Origin: Minisyncoccota bacterium
GTDB lineage: Bacteria; Patescibacteriota; Minisyncoccia; Phycocordibacterales; Phycocordibacteraceae
Assembly: GCA_028687085.1 (NCBI GenBank)
Contig: JAQUAU010000023.1
Coordinates: 1-12,356, forward strand
Direction of reading: 5' to 3'
DNA: 12,356 nt
Shown here: in pieces, positions 1-7,882 of the stretch
How positions within the stretch are numbered: the stretch's first letter is position 1
How the letters are laid out: each line of letters opens with the position of its first letter
The notes under the pieces: model-generated
Seen by the model: only the letters and a program-made list of their open reading frames with translations
Databases searched by the model: none
Told to the model about the DNA's origin: nothing
Program-made: the position numbers and the translations under genes

Positions 1-1468
1 CTTTCTTCGCTGCTTCCTGTGCTGCATCCAAAGCCTTCTGTCTATGGTTTCTCTTGTTTTCGGACACCCATGTCAGAAGTTCTTGAGGATTGTCTAGGGC
101 CGGGGTCTGCTTCATCTCTCTGACCGCTTCAACCATTGCTTTCGCGTTCGCAAACAGCAGTCCTTTGCGACGGGCAACTATCTTTCCCGTTATGTCATCA
201 ATGGTCCTGCCTTCCATCGCCAGATCCACCACGGCTGTAACAATGCCTTCCTGCTGCGCCTTGGCGTAGTTCTCCTGCACTTCCTTGCTGACCTTGGCCT
301 TGTTGGGAAGCACGTCCTCCCATTGCGCGTTGACTGGTCGGGCAGTTCTGCCATACGTGAGTTCGAGTTGCGCCTTCTCCTTGTCTGGAAGCCTTGCCGA
401 CGCTGACTTGATGGTTTCCGCCCTGTCCACCACATCCACAGCAACGCTGGTAGCCTCGGCATTGGACATGCCCATAGCCTTCAAGGGTTCTTTCACCCTG
501 TCTATTGCGTATTTCCTTGGCCCGTAATTGAGAGCATGTAGGCCAATGAACGTCAGCGCCCCTATCCATCCCGCCGTTGGATCTGTTCCGTTCTTGCTTT
601 CAAATGCCCAACCTATTCCGCCTTGCACAAACCAAGGAGAGGTCTTCTCGATGAAGGGGACGAGGTTTAGCACGGGGGCCTTTGCCAGCAATGAGCCCAC
701 GTTTCCGGCCAGAGCAAATCCTCCAGTCATTGCTGTACTCTTGCCTGTAGCTTTAAGACGTTCTTTAAGAGTAGCAGCAGAGGGAAGATTGGCCTGATCC
801 ACGGCTATGAAGGCTGTGAACATACGGGCAAAGTTATCCACAACCTTTGCCGCTACGCCTGACTTGGTTGCCAGATTGGAGATGGTCTTTGCATACATCA
901 ACTTCTGTGCCGCTGGAACAACAAACCCCAATCCTTTTGACACAAGGGCTATCTCGCCTATGGTTGCTGCTGTTCTCGGAAGTATATCAGCCAGATGTTC
1001 TGGAATGTTCTGGGCCTTGTATTCAAAAACACCAGCCGCCTCGCGTGGATCAACGGCATTCCACACCTTCTTGGCTTTCTCTTTATCTCCGGCCATGTAC
1101 GTTATTGTACCCACCGGCCACTTGATCAGCGGATTCATTCCGGTAGTCAGGCTCCACATGGAACGGTTCAGAAGACCGGATTCATTCTCTGCGCTTTTCT
1201 TGGCATTGGCTATCGTGTCGTATTCCTTACTTCTCTTGGCTTGTTCCTCAGGAGGGAAGGATGACAGAAACGTATCCTTGTCCACGATGTCTTGTTTTGG
1301 GATATCGGGCTGTTGATAGTCTTCTATCTTTGGAACAACCTTGCCTATGTCGGATAAGTTTCCGACAGACGGTGGTGGGGAAGCGTATGGTTTAGCTTCG
1401 ATTGGAGTGGTTGCGTCTTCAGACAGAAACGAAGACGGCATTCCAGAGGACATCAAGGATTCGGGCAT
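1..1468 (-). CDS. Large putative internal virion / DNA-ejection protein, 3' end outside window
   Basis: I translated this frame by eye from the ATG at 1466-1468: it stays open for 489 codons to the window edge, so the C-terminus is missing. The start lies one base after the TAA of the gene before it, with a GGTGG just upstream. The N-terminus (residues 1-75) is Ser/Pro-rich and looks disordered. Residues about 163-190, 245-271 and 296-313 are hydrophobic and Gly/Ala-rich and could insert in or lie on a membrane. The rest is charged and helical. I found no cysteine in the visible part. I recognise no catalytic motif. Size, disordered start, hydrophobic middle and position after another giant gene resemble internal virion proteins of short-tailed phages and large polyvalent phage proteins; that role is inference. 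A further enzymatic domain could lie beyond the edge. Confidence 0.85.
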   Translation of the reverse strand, partial: MPESLMSSGMPSSFLSEDATTPIEAKPYASPPPSVGNLSDIGKVVPKIEDYQQPDIPKQDIVDKDTFLSSFPPEEQAKRSKEYDTIANAKKSAENESGLLNRSMWSLTTGMNPLIKWPVGTITYMAGDKEKAKKVWNAVDPREAAGVFEYKAQNIPEHLADILPRTAATIGEIALVSKGLGFVVPAAQKLMYAKTISNLATKSGVAAKVVDNFARMFTAFIAVDQANLPSAATLKERLKATGKSTAMTGGFALAGNVGSLLAKAPVLNLVPFIEKTSPWFVQGGIGWAFESKNGTDPTAGWIGALTFIGLHALNYGPRKYAIDRVKEPLKAMGMSNAEATSVAVDVVDRAETIKSASARLPDKEKAQLELTYGRTARPVNAQWEDVLPNKAKVSKEVQENYAKAQQEGIVTAVVDLAMEGRTIDDITGKIVARRKGLLFANAKAMVEAVREMKQTPALDNPQELLTWVSENKRNHRQKALDAAQEAAKK

Positions 1469-1469
1469 G

Positions 1470-4253
1470 TTATCCACCCTTCTTTGTCGCTTGCGCCATT
1501 ACCTGTGCTGCTGTTCGCAGTTTGTTCTTCTGGTCTTCGCTGAGCTTGCTGAGATCCATCATCTTTCCAGCCTTGATTACGCCTTCAATGATGGTCCTGG
1601 CCTCGGCTTCAGTAATGGTCCGATTCGGAATCATCTCCATGCCAATCGCCTTTACCTCGTCAGGCTTGCCAATAGCCATTCTCTTGAATAGCGCACCCTT
1701 GTCAGCCGCTCTCGTGAATAGCGGACTCTTGTCGCCCTTGTCTATGTTTATGCCCAGAGCATTCGCCGCCTGAGTCGCTTCCTCAGGTGTATCCGACAGA
1801 TAGGCAACAGCCAACATCTTAGCCGCGTCATCACCCTTCAGGTTAAGCCAAAGCATCCCACCCTTTGACTCATTGATAAGCTGCTTGGTGATCCTTGTCT
1901 CCCACTGTCTCTGGCCTTCGGATGCCGCCATCAGCAACTTGCCCTTGAGTTCATCATTGTATCCATAATCAGCCACGATCTGATCCTGCACCTGATTCCA
2001 CTTGGTAACGCTGTCTATATCTCCCAACTCGTCCCTTATATCCCTTGGCCTCATCTGTTTCTTGTTGAAGACTGAATCATCGTAGACCTTCTTGAATATC
2101 CATCTACCCTGCCTCAACTGCTCCTCTAGTTTAGGGGCTTTCAAACTATCGTCGGTCAACTTCTTCTGATACGCCTTCTCGTAGTTGAGTAGCGCCTCTC
2201 TTTCCTCTGGATACTGTTCAAAACGACGAGCCAGATTTGCGTGATTGGCGCTGAAGAACGTCGGAACTTCCTTGGTGATATCGTTTGGGTCAGTTGACCA
2301 TACCGTTATCATTCCCTTGTGCGCGTCTTCGACCCTCTTCTTTGCAGCGTCATACTCGGCTCTCTTGAGATCCAGCTTGCGCTGCTCCTCTTCTTTTTGC
2401 TGGACAGAAACCATATAGTCTCTGGCAATCTTGGATCTGAGTTCAGCAAAGTCAGCAAACAGTCCGCCCTGATTGGAATGAATTGCCCTGATCGCCGTTT
2501 CAATATAGTGCTGCTCGGCTGTGGTTGTTCCGGGATAGAGCGTGGCCCTGAGCATGTTGTCAATGCCCTGCTCGTAGTTTCCGTCTCCCTGTTTGTCAAT
2601 CTGATCCGCAAACGTGGGCGAGGGTCTTGATTGGTAATCTTTATTGATTCTCTCAACCCTGCCCCTGAACTGTTCGCTATTCAATTTGGCTGCGCTGGCT
2701 ACGCCGGAAAGCTGAGTCTTGATTCTGTCGGTCAATTTTGCCTGAGTAGCATCAGCAACCTTGATAAGAACTGCCGCAGGCACGTCCTGTTTGAATACGC
2801 TCTTTGTTTCTTCTAAGATAGTAGCTGGAGAAATTTCTCCTCCCTGCTTGGTGACAACATCAGAAAGTCTGGAGGCGACTTCGCTTACTGTTCTATCCAG
2901 ATCCGATCCTGTGATGTGAATGATTGGAGGCTGAAGCTCCGTCTTGATCCGCGTCTCAAACTCACTCTTTGCCTTATCAATATCAGCCTTTGCCTTGATT
3001 GCTCCCGGAGACACGCCAAGATCAACAGCCGCCTGCTTCCCTTGGGGTGTTCCAATATCCAACTGGTCGGCGGCAATTCTCTGCTCCTCCTTTAACTGCC
3101 TCTCTTTGATTTCTTTCGATGGCTCAAACCATGTTGACTTTCCGGTGTTCTCATCTATCCGCATTGATCTATGCGTTCCGGCCCAATTCTCATAGTCGGC
3201 TTGATTGTTTGGATTCTTGGGATCAAGGATGTTGGCTGGATCAGAATGCTGTTCTGCCTCTGCTTGGGTATGACCACCACCAGCCGGAGTCATCAAATAG
3301 GCTCTATACTCACCTCTGTTTGCATTGATCTCCTGAGTCATGCGATCTTGCTGCAATGCAGTCTTCTCGCCCTGCTTCTGTTTGCGTTCAAGTTGCTGAT
3401 TATAGAGCGAGGCGGCTGCGTTGCTTCTGGCTATGAAGAACTTATCCTGTCCAGCCATCTCTTTCGCCCTGTCGAAGATGTAATCATATCCCGCAAACTT
3501 GTACTTCTTAGAAAGATTTGCCACGGCAGTCTGAATGCTTTTGTCTTCCACTCCTGTCAACGGGGTTAGAGTTGTGGCGGCATCGACCCATGCCTTTATC
3601 TCTGAATCAACGGCTATTTTCTCGTCCTGATGTCTCTTTATAGCCTGCCTGCCTTTGGTGGATAATGACAGCAATGGAGCAAGGTCAACCCACTGTCTAT
3701 TGGTTAGGTATTCTGCTGGCTGCATGTCCTTTTCCACAGCCATTCTGTTGATGATTCCCATGTCTTTCCTGACGTCAACGGTTTCTGGGAGTTTCTTGCG
3801 GAGAAACGAAGGACCGGCGTTTACCGTTCCGGCCCCGGAGTCAGCCAGTTGCTTGTGGGTAATAGCAGAACGTATTTCGCCCTCCCCAAACATGGCTGGA
3901 GAAGTTGTCTCAAACTTGGAGACAGGTTCGCCTCTTACTTCTAGAGGCTTGCTTCCGGGAACAGGAGGTGGTGTTGGAGATTCGGCAACATAGCCGGGTT
4001 GCTTTGTCACTGATGGCGCTGCCTTGGCCGCGTTCTGATTGGCCTGTATCGCAGACAGGGTTTGCTCGTATGTCTGCGGCCTGCCTTCCTGCACTATCAC
4101 GTTTTCAGGAGCGCCAGCCGGAGCGTCTGCCGGGACAGTAGAGAACGATTCTATTGTCGCGTCACTCGATGACGAGGCGTTGGGATTTGCGGGTGGAACT
4201 ATGGGCTGTTCCGGAACAGCATTGATAACATCGGGCGACTTTACTCCGTACAT
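1470..4253 (-). CDS. 927-aa cysteine-free putative internal virion / structural protein
   Basis: This is the longest complete gene here. It starts at ATG 4251-4253, with AGAGG about six bases upstream. Residues 1-110 are rich in Pro, Ala and Ser (including SSSS and TPPPVP) and look disordered. The remainder is almost entirely charged, predicted helical sequence. Likely coiled-coil stretches lie near residues 283-305, 378-397 and 618-645, the last with a KEEEQRKLDLKR core. There is no cysteine in all 927 residues, no signal peptide and no clear membrane segment. I recognise no enzymatic motif. It lies between a small coiled-coil gene and another giant Pro-rich gene. I infer a virion-internal or ejected protein, as encoded by pairs or triplets of large genes in short-tailed phages. 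A tape-measure role is less likely, because tape measures usually carry hydrophobic segments and longer periodic coils. Confidence 0.9.
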   Translation of the reverse strand: MYGVKSPDVINAVPEQPIVPPANPNASSSSDATIESFSTVPADAPAGAPENVIVQEGRPQTYEQTLSAIQANQNAAKAAPSVTKQPGYVAESPTPPPVPGSKPLEVRGEPVSKFETTSPAMFGEGEIRSAITHKQLADSGAGTVNAGPSFLRKKLPETVDVRKDMGIINRMAVEKDMQPAEYLTNRQWVDLAPLLSLSTKGRQAIKRHQDEKIAVDSEIKAWVDAATTLTPLTGVEDKSIQTAVANLSKKYKFAGYDYIFDRAKEMAGQDKFFIARSNAAASLYNQQLERKQKQGEKTALQQDRMTQEINANRGEYRAYLMTPAGGGHTQAEAEQHSDPANILDPKNPNNQADYENWAGTHRSMRIDENTGKSTWFEPSKEIKERQLKEEQRIAADQLDIGTPQGKQAAVDLGVSPGAIKAKADIDKAKSEFETRIKTELQPPIIHITGSDLDRTVSEVASRLSDVVTKQGGEISPATILEETKSVFKQDVPAAVLIKVADATQAKLTDRIKTQLSGVASAAKLNSEQFRGRVERINKDYQSRPSPTFADQIDKQGDGNYEQGIDNMLRATLYPGTTTAEQHYIETAIRAIHSNQGGLFADFAELRSKIARDYMVSVQQKEEEQRKLDLKRAEYDAAKKRVEDAHKGMITVWSTDPNDITKEVPTFFSANHANLARRFEQYPEEREALLNYEKAYQKKLTDDSLKAPKLEEQLRQGRWIFKKVYDDSVFNKKQMRPRDIRDELGDIDSVTKWNQVQDQIVADYGYNDELKGKLLMAASEGQRQWETRITKQLINESKGGMLWLNLKGDDAAKMLAVAYLSDTPEEATQAANALGINIDKGDKSPLFTRAADKGALFKRMAIGKPDEVKAIGMEMIPNRTITEAEARTIIEGVIKAGKMMDLSKLSEDQKNKLRTAAQVMAQATKKGG

Positions 4254-4267
4254 GACCGCCTCTCTTT

Positions 4268-4507
4268 CTAGCGAAGTTCTTGTGGTATGAACGCCAGCAA
4301 CACACCCCTTAACGCATTGTTTTCGATCTGCCTGTCTTTATGTATTCTCTCCAATGCAGCGCTCTTTTCAACTATCTCTACATCAAGGGCTTGGACTTTC
4401 TTCTGCAATCTACTTACCTCTGGATCGTCTTGATGCTGGTAGGCTGCAAGTTTGAGGGCCGCGTTCTGGAGTTCGCGCTTCTGCTGTTCGTTGAGTTCTA
4501 CGTTCAT
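4268..4507 (-). CDS. 79-aa coiled-coil protein
   Basis: A short charged protein starting at ATG 4505-4507 behind a strong Shine-Dalgarno (AAGGAG, four bases upstream). Residues about 29-66 show heptad-like spacing of Leu/Val/Ile (for example VSRLQKKVQALDVEIVEKSA), so a parallel coiled coil is likely. A short hydrophobic patch follows (GVLLAFIP, residues 68-75). There is no signal peptide and no cysteine. It follows the largest gap in the window (48 bases) and precedes the 927-residue gene by 14 bases. A small structural, scaffold or chaperone-like helper for the large proteins encoded after it would fit, but I do not recognise the family. The ideal ribosome binding site makes me confident that it is a gene. 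Confidence 0.85.
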   Translation of the reverse strand: MNVELNEQQKRELQNAALKLAAYQHQDDPEVSRLQKKVQALDVEIVEKSAALERIHKDRQIENNALRGVLLAFIPQELR

Positions 4508-4511
4508 AATT

Positions 4512-4517
4512 CTCCTT
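4512..4517 (-). promoter_or_regulatory. Shine-Dalgarno for the 79-aa gene
   Basis: AAGGAG on the minus strand, four bases before ATG 4505-4507, inside the 48-base gap 4508-4555. I see no convincing promoter or hairpin in that gap. CAAGG of this site pairs with a CCTTG at the end of the previous gene about 38 bases away, but five base pairs is too little to argue for regulation. Confidence 0.75.
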
Positions 4518-4555
4518 GTGTTGTCTAATGTTCTACCACATCTATTCAGCGTAAA

Positions 4556-5509
4556 TCAAGGATACAGTGAATTGGTCTTTATATTCACAGTTCCGTTAGA
4601 GCATCGTGTTACATAGTAATTGGCGGCATCCGCCGTAAACCCAACATAGTTGGTGGTATTGGCAAAGTAGAGATAGACGTTGGTAATCACCGGAGAAGGA
4701 ATGAGCGCAACCTTCACGTTATTGTTCTCAACATAGGTTGTGATGTTGGTTCCTCCCTGCACGTTGGCCGGGGTTGTGTAGGCTACGGGCATCCTGACTG
4801 CTATCACAAGGTTTGACCCACACTCGAAATACCAGTTGTTTCCGGCAGAGGTAGTAAGGGTTTTCCACTTCACCACAAGCTGAGCGTCGGAAGGAACGAT
4901 AACATTGCTTGGACAATCAATGGTGGTATTGAAGTCTGTCCAGTTTGGGCTAAGGGTAACGGCCTGTCCTGTCTCGAATAATTCCGGTTCCGCACCGCTG
5001 GAATACCTGATATAGATTTCGGGTTTTGCCGTCGCCGTCTTGCCGTTATCGCATTTCATTCGTGCGGTTATGGAAGCTATGCCCTGCCGAATCGTGGTAA
5101 TGAGGTTGGTGTTGCTTATCCAGTTTGTGAGATACGTATTCGCCGTCATGGGTAGCGTTATCACGGTGTTGCTATGCGTTGGTCGGAATGTTCTGGCATC
5201 CAGATATCCGGCCCTGAGACTGGTGTTGGTGCTGGCATACAGAACCGATAGACTGCCTATGGCTTCATTAAGTTGATACAGCGTCACAAACTCGTCATTG
5301 TTGGTAGATCTGATTCCGCGAGTTATGCCAGAGAACGTAACATCGGAGGTTTGGTTAGTGTGCACCAAGAAAGAAATGTTGTTCGTAGTGCTGTTGGTGG
5401 TCCCGGTTCCCAGATATGAATAGACATTGGTTCCATCCGTAACCATGATCCTCTGTTGCGCCAAACATGGCAACGCAATCATCATCAATGCTATGATAAG
5501 TTTCTTCAT
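4556..5509 (-). CDS. Secreted Asn/Thr-rich beta protein encoded within the tail module
   Basis: This 317-residue protein begins with a textbook Sec signal peptide: basic MKK, a hydrophobic core (LIIALMMIAL), then a likely signal peptidase I cut after LPCLA. The sequence around Cys15 (ALPC) does not fit a lipobox well. The mature part is unusually rich in Asn and Thr (for example GTTNSTTNN, ASTNTS, ISNTNL, FANTTNY). A central part (about 115-240) alternates hydrophobic residues like a beta sandwich. The mature chain has four cysteines (153, 199, 230, 303), compatible with disulfides outside the cytoplasm. The start ATG overlaps the stop of the fibre gene by four bases (ATGA), so translation is probably coupled. 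Function is not recognisable. It could be a surface or periplasmic factor that modifies the host, a superinfection-exclusion factor, or a captured host surface protein. A virion role is harder to reconcile with the signal peptide. Confidence 0.9.
   Translation of the reverse strand: MKKLIIALMMIALPCLAQQRIMVTDGTNVYSYLGTGTTNSTTNNISFLVHTNQTSDVTFSGITRGIRSTNNDEFVTLYQLNEAIGSLSVLYASTNTSLRAGYLDARTFRPTHSNTVITLPMTANTYLTNWISNTNLITTIRQGIASITARMKCDNGKTATAKPEIYIRYSSGAEPELFETGQAVTLSPNWTDFNTTIDCPSNVIVPSDAQLVVKWKTLTTSAGNNWYFECGSNLVIAVRMPVAYTTPANVQGGTNITTYVENNNVKVALIPSPVITNVYLYFANTTNYVGFTADAANYYVTRCSNGTVNIKTNSLYP
5459..5509 (-). other. Predicted Sec signal peptide
   Basis: Codes residues 1-17 of the 317-residue protein: a two-Lys n-region, a hydrophobic h-region of about ten residues, and a short c-region ending C-L-A before QQ. 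The -3/-1 residues (Cys, Ala) suit signal peptidase I. Lipoprotein processing at Cys15 is less likely because Pro precedes it. Confidence 0.8.
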
Positions 5510-7881
5510 GTCACCGTCACGATCTGGGTATCAGGCCCGATAGATCCAAGTGTTCTGAGAGTTAGGTTTCCAGTAACTATACCACCGGAAGATATTCCGG
5601 AATTACTGGTTCCGCTGTTTGAGCCGTGTGAATACGTCTTGGCCGCAACCACATTGAATCCACTGTTGGTCCAGCTTGCCGATTCGTTTCCGTCAGTTCC
5701 GCATAGTTTGCGCTCGTTCCACTTCACTGAAAACGCAGCAGAAAAGTTCTTGTCATACAGAACGTAGTTCTCCCAATCAATAGAGTAGTATTCATTGGAG
5801 TCATACATCTTCCTTGTATTCCACGCTATTGAATCGTCGCCCGTTGCATCCATCATTACCTGAGTGTCCCAATTTAGAACGTCGGTTCCAGAATCAGACA
5901 ACTTCTTGGTGATCCAACTGACTGAAGGATTGCCTCCATCCTCGTACAAGTACCCATCATCCCAATTACACCTTGCCGTTGTTCCATCGTCAGGATCGTA
6001 CAGATATCCATTCGCCCAATCCACGGTCTTTTTCTCTGCGCCTGCTGCTCCATAATGAAGCACACAGTCTTCCAGTTCTATGCGTAGAGGACCTGCTACG
6101 TTCTGGCCGGGAACTCCTTTCAAAAACCCTATCGTGAAGAAGTTGACGGAGGTATCTAGGTTTGTCTCGTAGGCCCCGTCATGCGATCCACCTTGTCTTG
6201 CATATCTATAATCATGGTCTGTGTTAGCTTTTTTATCGGCATCGTCGGACGGACTGGACGCTGCATAACTGAGACTGGTGTGCTTGTACTTGGGCAACTT
6301 GTTAGCATTGAGATAGACCTTCATGGTCTGTTCCGCAAACGCGGCGTCCAACGCCTGAACGTCTATAGTGCCATTAGCTACGTTTGTGGGCCTGCTCTTG
6401 TGTCCAAGGTATACATATCCGGCATCGTAGATATAGTTGGTGAACCCTGCCGAGGTGAGGGCGTCGGTGGTTTGGGTCGGGGGAGTGAAGGCCCCGTCTA
6501 AAGCGTAGTCTTCCAGCGATTCTACGAAATCAGCATTACTGGTTCCGGGTATATTTGCGTTATGCCCAACACCTGTACAAGTGAACCTCCACAGCAAATC
6601 ATCAGAATCCACCCCGTCTGCCTTCTTGTATGGATTCATATAGTCTTTGCTTGCGGTAAGATCGAATCCATAAAGCCCAGCGTTTCCTGCGCTGTTTTTC
6701 TCCAGTGAGTTGAACGCGGTTCCAGCCACCTGAGAGTCGAGGTTGCTCTTGTACTCGAAGTAGTAACCAAGATGAACTTGAGTTACATAAGGTATTCCGG
6801 CTGCAAAATCCATCTTTACTATACCTGCCACAAACGATGATAGGGTTGTGGGAGGGGTAGGCGCGGCAAACTCTGCTGTCAGATTATTTGATGGTACTTC
6901 ATTGAAGATAACATAGATACTTCTCGGGCTGGTGATTTCTGATATAGCTCCCACCATGTCATAACCAGTGGCCGTAGCATCTGCTATTGTTGCAGAAATA
7001 GGATCATTGGTGGTGGTGGTCAGCATTCTCACCCACGTACCCTGATATATCCTGATGTCCCAATTCGACCCATTCCACACAGGGCAGATTTCAAACATCT
7101 GGAAGTTCCTGCCCTCGTCGTGTATGTTGCCCCCGGTCCAGAGTTGGTCAATGTTGGTTATCACGGATGATGCCATGGTCACTTTGGCTATGATCCTGAG
7201 ATCCCTAACCTTGCACGTTGGATAGAGAGCCTGAAGCGCTGCCTCGGTGGGGATGGAAGCAGAGAAATTGGCATAGAGTATTCCGGTTGCATCACATCTT
7301 GCTATCCATACCCATCCTCCGGTTCCGGTTATTGCCACCTGAACTGTTCCGGAAACAAGTGGACCTGCCGTAGCGAGGTCCATGTCCTCCAGTGTATCGC
7401 CTACCCTCCTATACCACGTTCCACCATGTACGCTGACGTTTGTGGAGTCATACACCGTCACTCCGAAGTGGAGATTAGAACTGCCCACCGGAGAAGTGTG
7501 TATAGGTGGTGGTATTACAGAACTTACCCATTCTTCTGTTGGAATGCTGGATTCTATGGCCCCGGCCTTTCTCGCCAATTTTGCGAGATCACTTTCGAGG
7601 AATCCGACATCACCTTGAATGCGTTGTTGCGTCTTGAGTATTTCAGCAATTAACGCTTCGTCAGCGCCTATGGCCTGAGCGTTGGCGCGGATCTTTTGCT
7701 TTTGCTGCGCCATTTGTGTTTCCACATCGGAAACAGTGGGTACATTTTTGAATGAACGCGGCGAGACGTTGCCCTGAGGCCCAATGTGAGATTTAGCGAC
7801 GGGGGGAGTGGCATCAGGAAACGCATCGTTTTTGGGCGACATCATCCCCTGCGGACCTTCCTTGGACCTATCTATTGCCAT
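5506..7881 (-). CDS. Putative tail fibre / receptor-binding protein (791 aa)
   Basis: It starts at ATG 7879-7881, one base after the TAG of the gene before it, with AGAGG upstream. Layout: residues 1-48 are Pro/Gly-rich with a repeated short element (GPQGMMSP and GPQGNVSP). Residues about 50-108 form a Gln/Ala/Lys-rich coiled coil, probably a trimerisation stalk. Residues 115-600 are beta-rich with many Gly, Thr and Ser, including HDYRY at 556-560, which resembles the HDxRY element common in phage tail fibres. Residues 619-742 hold eight Trp-anchored repeats. The last 50 residues are Ser/Gly-rich (SHGSNSGTSNSG). There is no signal peptide and no recognisable chaperone or glycosidase motif. 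Family knowledge supports a host-binding fibre; which domain binds the receptor cannot be told. Its stop overlaps the start of the secreted protein gene by four bases. Confidence 0.9.
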   Translation of the reverse strand: MAIDRSKEGPQGMMSPKNDAFPDATPPVAKSHIGPQGNVSPRSFKNVPTVSDVETQMAQQKQKIRANAQAIGADEALIAEILKTQQRIQGDVGFLESDLAKLARKAGAIESSIPTEEWVSSVIPPPIHTSPVGSSNLHFGVTVYDSTNVSVHGGTWYRRVGDTLEDMDLATAGPLVSGTVQVAITGTGGWVWIARCDATGILYANFSASIPTEAALQALYPTCKVRDLRIIAKVTMASSVITNIDQLWTGGNIHDEGRNFQMFEICPVWNGSNWDIRIYQGTWVRMLTTTTNDPISATIADATATGYDMVGAISEITSPRSIYVIFNEVPSNNLTAEFAAPTPPTTLSSFVAGIVKMDFAAGIPYVTQVHLGYYFEYKSNLDSQVAGTAFNSLEKNSAGNAGLYGFDLTASKDYMNPYKKADGVDSDDLLWRFTCTGVGHNANIPGTSNADFVESLEDYALDGAFTPPTQTTDALTSAGFTNYIYDAGYVYLGHKSRPTNVANGTIDVQALDAAFAEQTMKVYLNANKLPKYKHTSLSYAASSPSDDADKKANTDHDYRYARQGGSHDGAYETNLDTSVNFFTIGFLKGVPGQNVAGPLRIELEDCVLHYGAAGAEKKTVDWANGYLYDPDDGTTARCNWDDGYLYEDGGNPSVSWITKKLSDSGTDVLNWDTQVMMDATGDDSIAWNTRKMYDSNEYYSIDWENYVLYDKNFSAAFSVKWNERKLCGTDGNESASWTNSGFNVVAAKTYSHGSNSGTSNSGISSGGIVTGNLTLRTLGSIGPDTQIVTVT
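5656..6027 (-). repeat. Eight tandem Trp-anchored protein repeats in the fibre protein
   Basis: Residues 619-742 of the 791-residue protein repeat a 15-18 residue unit of the form S-V/I-x-W-x-x-x-x-L/M-Y-D followed by a loop. Examples are TVDWANGYLYDPDDG, SIAWNTRKMYDSN and SIDWENYVLYDKN. The anchoring Trp lies at residues 622, 640, 656, 671, 687, 703, 721 and 737. Regular spacing suggests a stacked beta structure. Similar W-x-x-R-x-L-Y-D repeats occur near the ends of other phage fibre-like proteins, as far as I recall. Confidence 0.85.
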
Positions 7882-7882
7882 G

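Noticed and set aside
807..1316. A plus-strand open frame of about 169 codons, with several others such as 8813-9238 and 3171-3569.
   Set aside because: All lie antisense to uninterrupted minus-strand genes and show no recognisable protein motif.
4508..4555. A possible promoter or terminator in the largest intergenic gap.
   Set aside because: No hairpin with a T-run is present, and the best -10/-35-like pair (TTGATT with TAGAAC) matches the consensus poorly.
5465..5467. Cys15 of the secreted protein as a lipoprotein attachment site.
   Set aside because: The preceding residues (A-L-P) put Pro directly before Cys, which fits a lipobox poorly. A signal peptidase I cut after Ala17 is more likely.
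7801..7806. A run of six G on the plus strand near the start of the fibre gene, considered as a phase-variation tract.
   Set aside because: Six bases is short for slippage switching, and it encodes an ordinary Pro-Pro in a Pro-rich linker.
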